Shown here in pieces: positions 10,355 through 19,242 of a stretch of 64,000 nt of DNA. Source of the stretch: an uncultured Algimonas sp. GTDB taxonomy: Bacteria; Pseudomonadota; Alphaproteobacteria; Caulobacterales; Maricaulaceae. The translations under genes and the position numbers were made by a program. The stretch lies in assembly GCF_947498175.1 (NCBI RefSeq), contig NZ_CANMJB010000007.1:1-64000 (forward strand), in the 5' to 3' direction. Within the stretch, counting starts at the first letter, position 1, and the number at the start of each line of letters is the position of its first letter. A model generated the notes under the pieces. That model searched no databases and had not been told where the DNA came from. It saw only the letters and a list, made by a program, of their open reading frames with translations.

Positions 10355-11719
10355 ATGATCAAACCCGTACACATTGTCGGCGCCGGCCTGGCGGGATCCG
10401 AAGCGGCCTGGCAGGTCGCGGAGGGCGGCGTTCCGGTCGTTTTGCACGAAATGCGGCCCGAACGGATGACGGCCGCGCACCAGTCCGGCGGTTTCGCCGA
10501 ACTCGTCTGCTCCAATTCGTTCCGTTCCGACGATCATCTCGGCAATGCCGTCGGTTTGCTACACGAGGAAATGCGGCGCAGCGGATCGCTCATTATGGGC
10601 ATGGGCGAAGTCTGCAAGCTTCCGGCCGGCGGCGCACTCGCCGTGGACCGGGACGGCTTTTCGGATGGCGTCACCACCCTGCTGGGCCAGCACCCCCTGA
10701 TCGATATCGTCCATGGCGAGGTTGAAGGTTTGCCGCCAAGCGACTGGGAAAACACGATTATCGCCACCGGCCCGCTGACGGCGGACGGTCTGGCCAAGGC
10801 GATCCTCGCAGAAACCGGAACGGATTCGCTGGCTTTCTTCGACGCTATCGCCCCGATCGTCTATCATGACAGCATCGATTTCGACGTCGCCTGGATGCAG
10901 TCGCGATACGACAAGGGCGACGGGGCGGATTACATTAACTGCCCGCTCGACAAGGACCAGTATCACGCTTTCATCGAGGCGCTCGTTGCGGCAGACCAGA
11001 CCGAGTTCAAGGACTTCGAAAAGGATACGCCCTATTTCGAATCCTGCCTGCCGATCGAAGTCATGGCGGCGCGCGGACCCGAAACATTGCGCTTCGGTCC
11101 GATGAAACCCGTCGGCCTGACCAACCCGCACGATCCAACGGTCAAGGCGCACGCCATCGTCCAGCTGCGCCAGGACAATGCGCTCGGCACGCTCTACAAC
11201 ATGGTCGGCTTCCAGACGAAGATGAAATACGGCGCGCAGACCGATGTCTTTCGCATGATCCCAGGGCTGGAGAAGGCCGTCTTCGCCCGCCTGGGCGGGA
11301 TTCACCGAAACACTTTCATCGACAGCCCGAAACTGCTCGATAGGCAGTTGCGCCTGAAGTCGCGGCCTGACCTGCGTTTCGCCGGACAGATCATGGGCGT
11401 GGAAGGCTATGTCGAAAGCGCCGCACTCGGTCTGGTGGCGGGCCGCATGGCCGCGGCACAGGCCAAAGGGGAAACGCTACCTGCCCCACCCGCCACGACC
11501 GCGCTCGGCGCGCTGGTCGAACATGTAACAGGTGGGTTCATGGACGGGCCGAAGGCGAAGTTCCAACCGATGAACGTCAATTTCGGACTGTTCCCACCCG
11601 TGGAGAAACGGGTGATGCAGAACCCGGACGGCACGCGCGCGAAGGGCAAGCAGAAGACGCGGGTCAAGCGCCGGGCCATGGCGGAACGGGCCTTGGCGGA
11701 TATCGCAGGATGGGGGTAG
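10355..11719 (+). CDS. trmFO: Methylenetetrahydrofolate-tRNA-(uracil-5-)-methyltransferase, FADH2-oxidising
   Basis: TrmFO makes 5-methyluridine at position 54 of the tRNA T-loop, using methylene-tetrahydrofolate and FADH2. The 454-residue protein starts with a dinucleotide-binding Rossmann motif ([11 protein letters not shown], residues 8-18). It has the family block [15 protein letters not shown] and the conserved Cys52 in [11 protein letters not shown] second conserved cysteine lies in [15 protein letters not shown], the region of the catalytic cysteine. The C-terminal [18 protein letters not shown] block is also typical. Length matches the family. It is transcribed alone and divergently from the membrane-protein operon. 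Confidence 0.97.
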   Translation: MIKPVHIVGAGLAGSEAAWQVAEGGVPVVLHEMRPERMTAAHQSGGFAELVCSNSFRSDDHLGNAVGLLHEEMRRSGSLIMGMGEVCKLPAGGALAVDRDGFSDGVTTLLGQHPLIDIVHGEVEGLPPSDWENTIIATGPLTADGLAKAILAETGTDSLAFFDAIAPIVYHDSIDFDVAWMQSRYDKGDGADYINCPLDKDQYHAFIEALVAADQTEFKDFEKDTPYFESCLPIEVMAARGPETLRFGPMKPVGLTNPHDPTVKAHAIVQLRQDNALGTLYNMVGFQTKMKYGAQTDVFRMIPGLEKAVFARLGGIHRNTFIDSPKLLDRQLRLKSRPDLRFAGQIMGVEGYVESAALGLVAGRMAAAQAKGETLPAPPATTALGALVEHVTGGFMDGPKAKFQPMNVNFGLFPPVEKRVMQNPDGTRAKGKQKTRVKRRAMAERALADIAGWG

Positions 11720-11737
11720 GAACCATTCCTCTCTGAT

Positions 11738-11766
11738 CCGTCTCCGGCACTTATGGCCGGGGACGG
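11738..11766. terminator. Hairpin between convergent trmFO and the synthase-like gene
   Basis: CCGTCTCCGGC (11738-11748) pairs with GCCGGGGACGG (11756-11766) through eleven pairs including one G-U. The loop is seven bases. It sits 19 bases after the trmFO stop and just before the convergent gene's stop at 11777. No T-run follows. Confidence 0.5.
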
Positions 11767-11776
11767 GCCGAAACGT

Positions 11777-12520
11777 TCATAGACGCCCCGATCCCACGGC
11801 CTTCAACATCCGCACCTGCTTCAGGAACGGCGCATAGTCTGGCACTTGCCCGGCCGGATCAAACCCCTGCCCTCGCATCCTCTTCAGAAAGCCGGGGACG
11901 AGCGACACGTAGGCCAGCGCCGGGAGCGCCGCACCCGGCTTGACCGTGCGCGCCTCCCTGTAGGCCTCCTCCGACGCCGCCAGGATCGTATCGAACGGCA
12001 ACTCCTTGAGCATGCCGTCCTTGTAATAGCGATAGCTCCGCGCCAGCCCGCAAAGTCCCCAGGCCCGTCCGGCGGCCACGCCGCCTTCCCCGCCGCAGAT
12101 TGTCGCGGCCGCCGCAGCCAACGCGCCCGATGTCGCGTCCGCATACGCCGTCGCGGCATCCATGGTCTCGAAAGGCCGTGGATCGAGATCCCGTTCGCGA
12201 CCGTCGATGAGGCGGTCGAGATAGAACCGGCTCAGACCCGTCTGCACAACCATCTCCGCCAGCGGCGTGCTGACCTCATGGGCGCGGACGGGTCCGCTGC
12301 CATATATTTCGCCCAGGCAGTCGCGCCACCATTGATAGCGGATCCGGCCCATCATCGGCTCGGTGACCAGCTCCGGCACTTTGGCCAGTTCGGCATGGAA
12401 GGCGTAAAGCGCGAAAAGCCGGTCGCGCACGTCCGGATCGGCCAAGCGTGCCGCGCGCACCCGGTCTGGGTCGGCGGCGCCCACGCGGTCCATCACGGAA
12501 CTGTCAATCGGGATTGCCAC
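11777..12520 (-). CDS. Squalene/phytoene synthase family protein (probably non-catalytic)
   Basis: The 247-residue product matches the short alphaproteobacterial branch of the squalene/phytoene synthase fold: RDRLFALYAFHAELAKV followed by EPMMGRIRYQWWRDCL. The Asp-rich substrate-Mg motifs of true synthases are missing: the first is replaced by HAELAKV and the equivalent of the second by GRAWGLCGLARSYRYYKDG. Relatives include the mitochondrial complex I assembly factor NDUFAF6, so an assembly or lipid-binding role is more likely than prenyl condensation; this is inference. GTG at 12520 has AAGGG six bases upstream; ATG at 12493 is the alternative start (238 residues) but has no clear Shine-Dalgarno. 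Divergent from sodB. Confidence 0.8.
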   Translation of the reverse strand: MAIPIDSSVMDRVGAADPDRVRAARLADPDVRDRLFALYAFHAELAKVPELVTEPMMGRIRYQWWRDCLGEIYGSGPVRAHEVSTPLAEMVVQTGLSRFYLDRLIDGRERDLDPRPFETMDAATAYADATSGALAAAAATICGGEGGVAAGRAWGLCGLARSYRYYKDGMLKELPFDTILAASEEAYREARTVKPGAALPALAYVSLVPGFLKRMRGQGFDPAGQVPDYAPFLKQVRMLKAVGSGRL

Positions 12521-12704
12521 CTGCGACCCTTGTTCGTCTTGCCCATCCAGGACGGGACTGCCTATGCGAAGACGGCGCCGGCGCAAGCCCGATTGTCGGA
12601 CCCGGACGGTGGAACCACCGGCCGGGACGCGCGGTCGATCAGGAACATTGCACCGGCTGTCACGTAGGAATAAGCGTAAATCCCCCAGAACAAGAGAGAT
12701 CAAC

Positions 12705-13289
12705 ATGGCTTTCGAACTCCCCGACCTTCCCTACTCGCGCGACGCGCTCGCCCCCACGATCAGCGAGGAAACGCTGAACTTCCACTATGGCAAACATCAC
12801 AAGGGCTATGTGGACAAGCTGAACAAGGGCGTCGAAGGCACGGAATATGAAGGCATGGAACTCGAGGAGATCATCCGAAAAGCCGAAGGCGGGATCTTCA
12901 ACAATGCCGCGCAGGTCTGGAACCATACCTTCTATTGGCACTCCATGTCGCCCAACGGCGGCGGCAAGCCCAATGGCAAGCTCGGTGAGCTGATCGACCG
13001 CGACTTCGGCGGCTATGACGGCTTCGTCACGGCTTTCAAGGACAAGGGCGGCAGCCAGTTCGGCTCCGGCTGGGCCTGGTTGGTGCAGAAGGCGGACGGC
13101 ACGCTGGACGTGACCAACACGCTGAACGCGCATACGCCGGTCGAGGATCAGGACGTCACCCCGCTGATGACCATGGATGTCTGGGAACACGCCTATTATC
13201 TGGACTACCAGAATGCGCGGCCGTCCTACATGAACGGCTTCCTCGAAAATCTCGTCAATTGGGATTTCGCGGAAAGCAACCTGAACTAG
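12705..13289 (+). CDS. sodB: Superoxide dismutase, Fe type
   Basis: The enzyme dismutates superoxide in the cytoplasm. The 194-residue protein carries the metal ligands His27 (NFHYGKHH), His74 (VWNHTFYW), Asp158 and His162 (MDVWEHAYYLDY). AAQVWNHTFYW and the GGSQFGSGWAWL loop favour the iron form. The start at 12705 is preceded by AAGAGAGA and gives the standard MAFELPDLPY N-terminus; the longer open frame upstream has no support. A strong rho-independent terminator follows directly. Divergent from the synthase-like gene. Confidence 0.97.
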   Translation: MAFELPDLPYSRDALAPTISEETLNFHYGKHHKGYVDKLNKGVEGTEYEGMELEEIIRKAEGGIFNNAAQVWNHTFYWHSMSPNGGGKPNGKLGELIDRDFGGYDGFVTAFKDKGGSQFGSGWAWLVQKADGTLDVTNTLNAHTPVEDQDVTPLMTMDVWEHAYYLDYQNARPSYMNGFLENLVNWDFAESNLN

Positions 13290-13307
13290 GCCCGGTCACG
13301 GCCAATG

Positions 13308-13334
13308 AAAAAGCCCGCCATGTGCGGGCTTTTT
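13308..13334 (+). terminator. Rho-independent terminator after sodB
   Basis: AAAAAGCCCGC (13308-13318) pairs with GCGGGCTTTTT (13324-13334) around CATGT and runs into a T-tract to 13336. The A-run on the other side makes it usable by the convergent secF transcript as well. Confidence 0.93.
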
Positions 13335-13368
13335 TTGTGCGCGGACAGAGATGGAGAACGTCTGGCGA

Positions 13369-14379
13369 TCAGGCCGTCCGGGGCTCGGCTTCCTTCACTG
13401 CATCGATCCGGGAACCGCGCTTGAGCTTGAGCATCAGCAGCATCGGGCTGGCCACGAAAATGGACGAATAGGTCCCGACCAGCACGCCCCAGATCATGGC
13501 GAATGAGAAGCCTTGCAGACCCGGCCCGCCCAGCACGAAGAGGGCCGTCAACGCCAGCAACGTCGTCACGGATGTCAGGATGGTGCGCGACAAGGTGTCG
13601 TTGATCGAGATGTTGATGACTTCTTCCAAAGGCATCTTCTTGTATTTGCGCAAGTTCTCGCGGATCCGGTCATAGACGATCACCGTATCGTTGAGAGAAT
13701 AGCCGACGATCGTCAGAATGGCCGCGATGATGGCGAGGTTGAATTCGATCTGGAACAGTTCGAACACACCCAGTGTCAGGATGACATCGTGCAGCAGGGC
13801 GATCACCGCCCCCGCCCCGAACTGCCATTCGAACCGGAACCAGATATAGGCCAGGACGAGACCGAGCGCGAGCACGACGGCGAGCAAGCCCTTGCGCCTG
13901 AGTTCGCCCGACACCTTGCCCGAGACGGTCTCCGTCGCATCGATGCGAATGTCGCCATACTCGGATTGCAACGCGTCGATCAGCGCCGCCTGAGCGACCT
14001 GCTGCGCATCGGTTTGCGTTTCTCGCGCTTCCTCTTCCGAGACGTCGCCTTCGGCTTCTTCGGTCTGCAAGGGCAAGCCTATGCGAAGATAATCGTAGGT
14101 GATGGTCGATCCGGCGGGCTGCGAGATATTCTGCACGGTCGATCCATTGAAGCGGCTCTGCACGAATTCCTGTGCCGTATCGGGCGGCGCTTCGCCGAAG
14201 TCGACCACGGTCACGACACCGCCGCTGAAATCGATCCCGTAATTCAGGCCTTTGGTGAAAAACCAATAGGAAGACACCAGCACGGCGATCAGGGACAGGA
14301 TCCCCGCGATCACGCGCAGCTTCAGGAAAGGGACGCGCGGTTGAACCGGCATCAGCTTGACCATGGAAATGTCGCGCAT
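13369..14379 (-). CDS. secF: Protein translocase subunit SecF
   Basis: SecF, with SecD and YajC, forms the proton-driven accessory complex that pulls exported proteins through SecYEG. The 336-residue protein has an N-terminal membrane helix, the conserved GIDFSGG motif, a periplasmic domain, and five C-terminal helices with the family patterns YSLNDTVIVYDRIREN and GPGLQGFSFAMIWGVLVGTYSSIF. It follows secD by eight bases with AGGA before the ATG. The Glu-rich insert AEGDVSEEEARETQTDA in the periplasmic part looks like a lineage-specific loop. Confidence 0.97.
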   Translation of the reverse strand: MRDISMVKLMPVQPRVPFLKLRVIAGILSLIAVLVSSYWFFTKGLNYGIDFSGGVVTVVDFGEAPPDTAQEFVQSRFNGSTVQNISQPAGSTITYDYLRIGLPLQTEEAEGDVSEEEARETQTDAQQVAQAALIDALQSEYGDIRIDATETVSGKVSGELRRKGLLAVVLALGLVLAYIWFRFEWQFGAGAVIALLHDVILTLGVFELFQIEFNLAIIAAILTIVGYSLNDTVIVYDRIRENLRKYKKMPLEEVINISINDTLSRTILTSVTTLLALTALFVLGGPGLQGFSFAMIWGVLVGTYSSIFVASPMLLMLKLKRGSRIDAVKEAEPRTA

Positions 14380-14387
14380 GTCGGGTC

Positions 14388-16025
14388 CTAGATCGGAAGG
14401 GTTTTGGGCCGCGTCCCGCGCAGCCAGGTCGCGGTCAGCAGGCGGGCGAAGACGACGGCGGTGAAGACGGAGGTGACGATGCCGATGGCCAACGTTACGG
14501 CAAAGCCCCGAACCGGGCCGGACCCGACGAAGTAAAGCGTGATCGCGGCGATCATCGTCGTGATGTTGGCATCGAGGATTGGCGCGAGAGACCGGCGATA
14601 GCCCGTTTCGATGGCGTTGACCGGCGGTCGGCCGTTATGCGTTTCCTCGCGGATGCGTTCGAAGATCAGCACGTTGGCGTCCACCGCCATACCGATGGTC
14701 AGGATGATGCCCGCGATCCCCGGCAGGGTCAGCGTCGCCCCGAGCAAGGTCAGTGCCGCCGCGATCAGAGCGATGTTCGTCGCCAGCGCCACCACGGCGA
14801 TGGTCCCGAAACGCAGGCCATAGGACAGCCACATGAACAGGGCGACGCCGATCAAGCCGATGATCGACGCCACCTGCCCGGCCCTGATGGAGGCTTCGCC
14901 CAGTTCTGCGGAAACCGTGCGTTCCTCCACGATCAGCAGCTTGGCGGGCAGCGCACCGGCATTGAGCAGGCGCGACAGTTCCGATGCGCTGTCCGGTGTG
15001 AACGAGCCTTCGATATAGCCGCGACCGCCCGTGATGGCGGACCGGATGTTCGGCGCGGTGATGATCTCTCCGTCCAGCACGACCGCGAAGGGCCGGCCGA
15101 TGTTGCGCGCCGTCATCTCGCCGAACAGTCGCGAACAGCGGAAGTTGAACTTGAAGTTCACGATGGGATTGCCCCGGTCGGGATCGACGCCCGGCGAGCT
15201 GTTCTCCAGACATTCGCCCGTGATGCGCGTGCTTTCTTCCACGATCAGTCCGCCGCCCTGGTCCTGATGCGGGAAATAGCGAGTGCCGATGCTGGCCAGG
15301 CGTGCATCGCCCGTCTCCGCATCGAACGTGGTGATCGCTTGGCTGAGTGCGCGTTCATTGTTGCTGTCCGCGTGGACGAGGTGGAAAGACAGATTGGCCG
15401 TCCGGTTGATCGCGGCCTTGATCTCGTCGATGTTTTTGGCGCCCGGGACCTGCAGCAGAATGCGATCGTCGCCTTCGCGGACCAGCGTCATCTCCGTCGT
15501 GCCCGACGGGTCGATGCGGTCGCGCAGCACTTCGATCGACTGGTCGATGGTGCGTTTGCGGATGAATTCTATCTGCGCGTCGGTGATCTCGACCGTGAAG
15601 CCGTCACTGCCGAGTGGCGTGACGATGGTCGTGCGCGGCGACCCGATCTGGCTGGGATCGACCGGAACGCTCAGAGCGCGGACGATATCGAGCGCCGCCG
15701 CCTGATCCTCGGACCGGCGCATTCGCGCCACGACCTTGTTGTCGGCGATCCGAACCGATTCCGCGCGCAGCCCTGCATCGCGCAGTTCGGTCAGAATGCC
15801 CGTGCGTTCATTGACCAGCGCCTGTTGCATGACGCTCGACAGATCGACCTCGAGCAACATGTGCGCCCCGCCCTGAAGGTCGAGACCGAGATTGATCGTG
15901 TTCTGCATCCATGTCGGAAGCGATTGGCGGGTCTCCGGCTTGATGGCGTTCGGCGCGGCGAGCAGGATGCCGATCGCGACGAGACCGACAATGAACAGGG
16001 TCTTCCAGCGGGAGAAAAAGAGCAT
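14388..16025 (-). CDS. secD: Protein translocase subunit SecD
   Basis: SecD is the large RND-like partner of SecF, acting on the periplasmic side of the inner membrane. The 545-residue protein has an N-terminal helix, the GLDLQGGAHMLLEVD motif near residues 45-62, and periplasmic P1 domains. Six C-terminal helices include the conserved NVLIFERIREE and AGIILTIGMAVDANV stretches. Order yajC–secD–secF on the minus strand is the usual bacterial operon, with an 11-base gap to yajC. Confidence 0.97.
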   Translation of the reverse strand: MLFFSRWKTLFIVGLVAIGILLAAPNAIKPETRQSLPTWMQNTINLGLDLQGGAHMLLEVDLSSVMQQALVNERTGILTELRDAGLRAESVRIADNKVVARMRRSEDQAAALDIVRALSVPVDPSQIGSPRTTIVTPLGSDGFTVEITDAQIEFIRKRTIDQSIEVLRDRIDPSGTTEMTLVREGDDRILLQVPGAKNIDEIKAAINRTANLSFHLVHADSNNERALSQAITTFDAETGDARLASIGTRYFPHQDQGGGLIVEESTRITGECLENSSPGVDPDRGNPIVNFKFNFRCSRLFGEMTARNIGRPFAVVLDGEIITAPNIRSAITGGRGYIEGSFTPDSASELSRLLNAGALPAKLLIVEERTVSAELGEASIRAGQVASIIGLIGVALFMWLSYGLRFGTIAVVALATNIALIAAALTLLGATLTLPGIAGIILTIGMAVDANVLIFERIREETHNGRPPVNAIETGYRRSLAPILDANITTMIAAITLYFVGSGPVRGFAVTLAIGIVTSVFTAVVFARLLTATWLRGTRPKTLPI

Positions 16026-16036
16026 ATCGGCGCGGC

Positions 16037-16363
16037 CTAATCGTTGGCGGCGGATTTGGGATTGCGCACATCCGCGATCATGGACCGGACGACTTTCACG
16101 TCGTTGTTCGCGCCCAGCGTGATCGTCATCTCGTCATCGTTGATTTTCTTGACCTTGCCGATCAAGCCGCCGCTGGTGACGACTTCGTCGCCGCGCGAGA
16201 TCTCGGCGAGCATCGCCTTGTGTTTCTTCATGCGCTGGCTCTGCGGTCGGATCAGGAGGAAGTAGAAGATCAGGCCGATCAGGGCCAGCATCAGGAACTG
16301 GCCGCCAATGGCCGGGCCGGCACCGCCGGCCGGGGCCGCCTGTTGAATCAGCGTGATGATCAT
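16037..16363 (-). CDS. yajC: Preprotein translocase subunit YajC
   Basis: YajC is a small single-helix accessory subunit of the SecDF complex. The 108-residue protein has a short periplasmic N-terminus, one membrane helix (FLMLALIGLIFYFLLIRPQ) and a cytoplasmic domain with the family block RGDEVVTSGGLIGKV. First gene of yajC–secD–secF. A sigma-70-like promoter candidate lies 58-85 bases upstream. Confidence 0.96.
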   Translation of the reverse strand: MIITLIQQAAPAGGAGPAIGGQFLMLALIGLIFYFLLIRPQSQRMKKHKAMLAEISRGDEVVTSGGLIGKVKKINDDEMTITLGANNDVKVVRSMIADVRNPKSAAND

Positions 16364-16420
16364 ATCGGGTACCGCCTGCGCATTGACCGGGCCCCTCGCC
16401 CGGCGTCGTCGTGTCGCGGC

Positions 16421-16448
16421 TATATAGAGACGCCAGCCTTATCCGCAA
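16421..16448 (-). promoter_or_regulatory. Candidate promoter for yajC–secDF
   Basis: Read on the minus strand, TTGCGG (16448-16443) and TATATA (16426-16421) are separated by 16 bases, close to sigma-70 -35 and -10 elements. Transcription would start about 50 bases before yajC. The TATATA stands out in GC-rich DNA. Not tested beyond inspection. Confidence 0.4.
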
Positions 16449-16476
16449 GCAATCGCGGCAGACTTCGCAGCGAAAG

Positions 16477-17037
16477 CTAGGAGGTCAGGCAATGACCGTC
16501 CGGCAAGGACAGATCCTGCCCGAGGCGGAGCGCGTTCGGATCGGCGACCGTGTTGACGGACAGGATGTCGGCGACGGAAACGCAGGCCTGGCGAGCCACG
16601 GAGAACAGCGTGTCGCCTGCCGCCACGACGTAGCGTCCGCGTGGAGGCGCCGTGTCGGTTGTCGCCGGCTGCAGGTTCGCCGTCGGAGACGGTCTTGCAG
16701 GAACGACGAGTGCGTCTCCGAGACCGATGGACGGTGTGTCCAGAGCGTTGGCCTGCATCAGTCCCGATACGGAAACGCCGTAGCTCCGGGCGATGGAAAA
16801 CAGGGTGTCGCCTTTGGCAACGATGTGCCGCGCCATTCCGGACTGGCGATAGACAGGCACCGTTTCGCCGTCGTTTGTCGTTTCGACGGATAGCTCCAGG
16901 CCGGTGGCTTGCATGAAGGTTTGGACCTTGGCCACCTCGGCACGAAGCGCCGCCGACCGTTCATCGACAGGACGTTCGACGGCCCAGGCCGGGGCGGCCA
17001 GCACGACGGAAACGAGAAGGAAAACGGTCGGGCGCAT
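16477..17037 (-). CDS. Secreted protein with two LysM peptidoglycan-binding domains
   Basis: The 186-residue product has a signal peptide (residues 1-19, ending APAWA), a short helical spacer, and two LysM domains at about 71-113 (GDTLFSIARSYGVSV) and 136-179 (GDTLFSVARQACVSV). Nothing follows the second LysM, so the M23 metallopeptidase domain usual for NlpD-type proteins at this chromosomal position in related bacteria is absent. It may be a cell-wall tether or amidase helper; the role is inferred. Start 17037 is preferred over 17061 because the signal peptide begins there. It lies between yajC and tatC. Confidence 0.85.
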   Translation of the reverse strand: MRPTVFLLVSVVLAAPAWAVERPVDERSAALRAEVAKVQTFMQATGLELSVETTNDGETVPVYRQSGMARHIVAKGDTLFSIARSYGVSVSGLMQANALDTPSIGLGDALVVPARPSPTANLQPATTDTAPPRGRYVVAAGDTLFSVARQACVSVADILSVNTVADPNALRLGQDLSLPDGHCLTS

Positions 17038-17063
17038 AGTTCCGCAAGGGTGCGCGCTCACGG

Positions 17064-17079
17064 TTAAGGAGTCCTAAAC
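17064..17079 (-). promoter_or_regulatory. Weak CtrA-like site upstream of the LysM gene
   Basis: On the minus strand the bases read GTTTA-GGACTCC-TTAA, one mismatch (TTTA for TTAA) from the TTAA-N7-TTAA pattern bound by the cell-cycle regulator CtrA. It overlaps the tatC stop and lies 27 bases before the LysM gene start. A single imperfect match; chance is possible. Confidence 0.2.
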
Positions 17080-17895
17080 CGCGGCCTCCTGAACGGCTTT
17101 TCGTTCGACCATGCGCACCGCGATGATCGAAAACTCATAAAGCAGATAGATCGCTCCGCCGAGAATGAACTGGGTGATCGGATCGGGCGGCGTGGCGAAG
17201 GCGGCGAAGACAGCGATGGCCAATACGGCATATTTGCGCCAGCGCCGCAGCTGACCCGATTCCACGATATCCGCCCGGCCCAGCAGTGACAGGATGACGG
17301 GCAGCTGGAAGGACAGGCCGAAGGCCAGAAACAAGGTCGTGGACAGGCTGAGATAGTCGGCGATGCGCGGCAGCAGCTTGATCTCCTGCCCGCCGCCGAT
17401 CGATTGCTGGCTGAGTGCGAATTCCATCACGAAGGGAAAGACGAAGAAGAAGACGAGGCTGGCGCCCGCCACGAACAGGACCGGGCTGAGGATCAGATAG
17501 GGCAGGAATGCGCCCTTCTCATTCTTGTAGAGCCCCGGCGCGACGAAGCGGTAGAGCTGGTAGGCCAGCACCGGAAACCCGATCACGACGCCCCCGAACA
17601 GGGCGATCTTGAGCTTGACGAAGAAAGTCTCCAACGGCTGCGTCGCGATGATTTCCATGTCGATCAGCGGTTTGCCAGCTTCGAGCATGCGCATATTATA
17701 GCGCACCAGGGCTTGCTCGAAGGGCCAGAGAAGCCAATCGACAATATGGCCGAGAAAGGGCGCGCAGGCGATCATTCCGGCCACGACGGCCAGAACGGAT
17801 TTGATGAGCCGCGCGCGCAGTTCGTTCAAATGGTCCAGCAACGGCGCACGCGAGGCTTCGACCTCGTCCGTCTCTAAATTGGCCTGTTCGCTCAT
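17074..17895 (-). CDS. tatC: Sec-independent (Tat) translocase subunit TatC
   Basis: TatC recognises twin-arginine signal peptides and forms the membrane receptor with TatB. The 273-residue protein begins with an acidic tail and the family block PLLDHLNELRARLIKS. It then has six membrane helices with conserved LYKNEKG and FAFGLSFQLPVI-type segments. Its start overlaps the tatB stop by four bases (ATGA), giving the coupled operon tatA–tatB–tatC on the minus strand. Confidence 0.97.
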   Translation of the reverse strand: MSEQANLETDEVEASRAPLLDHLNELRARLIKSVLAVVAGMIACAPFLGHIVDWLLWPFEQALVRYNMRMLEAGKPLIDMEIIATQPLETFFVKLKIALFGGVVIGFPVLAYQLYRFVAPGLYKNEKGAFLPYLILSPVLFVAGASLVFFFVFPFVMEFALSQQSIGGGQEIKLLPRIADYLSLSTTLFLAFGLSFQLPVILSLLGRADIVESGQLRRWRKYAVLAIAVFAAFATPPDPITQFILGGAIYLLYEFSIIAVRMVERKAVQEAAV

Positions 17896-18200
17896 GTCTT
17901 GTCGGAGGGCCGGTCGGTCGTGTCGCGCAGTTCCGTGTTCAGGTCGCGAATGTCGCTGTCGAGTTCTTCGTCGAGAAAGCCGAGGCTCTTCATCTGCGCG
18001 ATTTCGGCCCGCAGCGACTTGATCTCGTCATCCGCGTCCATCTCGTCGAACGCATCGCGGAATTCCTGCCCCATCTGGCGCAGGCGCGCCATGAAGCCGC
18101 CCAGCGAGCGCATGACCTTCGGCAGATCCTTGGGCCCGACGACGATCACGGCCAGCAGGGCGATGACCACCATCTCCCCGAAGCCGAAGGACGGAAGCAT
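17892..18200 (-). CDS. tatB: Sec-independent (Tat) translocase subunit TatB
   Basis: TatB pairs with TatC in substrate recognition. The 102-residue protein has the N-terminal short membrane helix and hinge of the family (FGFGEMVVIALLAVIVVGPKDLP), an amphipathic helix, then a charged helical tail (DDEIKSLRAEIAQMKSLG). It follows tatA by nine bases and overlaps tatC by ATGA. Confidence 0.95.
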   Translation of the reverse strand: MLPSFGFGEMVVIALLAVIVVGPKDLPKVMRSLGGFMARLRQMGQEFRDAFDEMDADDEIKSLRAEIAQMKSLGFLDEELDSDIRDLNTELRDTTDRPSDKT

Positions 18201-18209
18201 GAAGGCCGC

Positions 18210-18428
18210 TTAGTCCTTTTTGCGGGGGGTGACGTCGAGCGCGTCGTCGGCCGGATCGGATTTCGCCGCCATCTTGGCTTCGGCGGCGTCGTCCTTCAGA
18301 CCTTTCTTGAAAGACGTGATCCCCTTGCCGAGATCGCCCATGATGGCGCTGATCTTGCCGCGGCCGCCAAAGACGAGCAGCGCGATGATCAGGATGATGA
18401 TGATGCCGATGGGATGGGCCGTAAACAT
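18210..18428 (-). CDS. tatA: Sec-independent (Tat) translocase subunit TatA
   Basis: TatA oligomerises to form the transient Tat pore. The 72-residue protein has a single N-terminal helix ([20 protein letters not shown]), the amphipathic block [18 protein letters not shown], and a charged C-terminal tail. First gene of tatABC, 64 bases downstream of scpB. Confidence 0.95.
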   Translation of the reverse strand: MFTAHPIGIIIILIIALLVFGGRGKISAIMGDLGKGITSFKKGLKDDAAEAKMAAKSDPADDALDVTPRKKD

Positions 18429-18492
18429 GGCCTGCCTCTAGGCGGCGAAGGCGGACGGGTCAATCGGGTGCGGTCAGTTCCGCCGCATTCCC

Positions 18493-19242
18493 CTAATCGT
18501 CTTCCGCCAGGAAATCCTCGAAGAATTCCGCATCCTCCGGCTCCATGTCCAGCGGACCCTCGTCGTTGCGCAGAGCGTCCAGCATGGACGGTTCGGGGAC
18601 TTCGAAATCCTTGGGCAGTCGCGGGTCGAGCAGACCGGCGGCCTTGAGTTCGTCGCGGCCCGGCAGGTCGGTGATCTGTTCGAGGTTGAAATGGCCGAGG
18701 AACCCTTCGGTCGTGCCGTAGGTCACGGGTCGGCCCGGCGTGCGGCGACGGCCGCGCACACGCACCCAGCCCAACTCCATCAACACATCGACCGTGCCCT
18801 TGGACACGGCCACGCCGCGTACATCCTCGATCTCGGCGCGCGTCACGGGTTGGTGGTAGGCCACGATGGCCAATGTCTCGAGCGCCGCCTTGGACAGTTT
18901 GCGTGGCGCTTCGCGCACATCGACGAGCTGTTCGGACAGGTCCGGCGCCGTCTGGAACCGCCAGCGGCCCGCCACGCTGACCAGATTGACGCCCCGTTCC
19001 GCATAATCGCGCTGCAACCGGGCGAGCAGCGCGCCGACGTCCGTGTCCTTGGGCAGGCGGTCACGCAAGGTGGCGACATCGATCGGCTCCGACGCCGCGA
19101 ACAGCAGGGCTTCGAGCAGCCGCACCTCGCCGTCCTGCGCTGCGCCTTCCCCGCCCTGGCCCAGCCGGTCCGTCAGACGCACGACATCCTCCTCGATCCC
19201 GGCGGAGGCCTTGTCGAGCCGGTCCGAAGTCGGACGCTTCAC
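18493..19242 (-). CDS. scpB: Segregation and condensation protein B
   Basis: ScpB is the winged-helix subunit that stabilises the ScpA kleisin on SMC during chromosome segregation. The 249-residue protein has an unconserved N-terminal 35 residues, then LLEALLFAASEPI, and the second winged helix with LSKAALETLAIVAYHQPVTRAEIE, RGVAVSKG and GRPVTYGTTEGFLGHFNL. The C-terminus is a long acidic tail. It overlaps scpA by ATGA. Confidence 0.96.
   Translation of the reverse strand: MKRPTSDRLDKASAGIEEDVVRLTDRLGQGGEGAAQDGEVRLLEALLFAASEPIDVATLRDRLPKDTDVGALLARLQRDYAERGVNLVSVAGRWRFQTAPDLSEQLVDVREAPRKLSKAALETLAIVAYHQPVTRAEIEDVRGVAVSKGTVDVLMELGWVRVRGRRRTPGRPVTYGTTEGFLGHFNLEQITDLPGRDELKAAGLLDPRLPKDFEVPEPSMLDALRNDEGPLDMEPEDAEFFEDFLAEDD

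Noticed and set aside
14637-16040. 467-residue plus-strand frame opposite secD
   Set aside because: A long antisense frame produced by high GC codon use; secD is unmistakable on the other strand.
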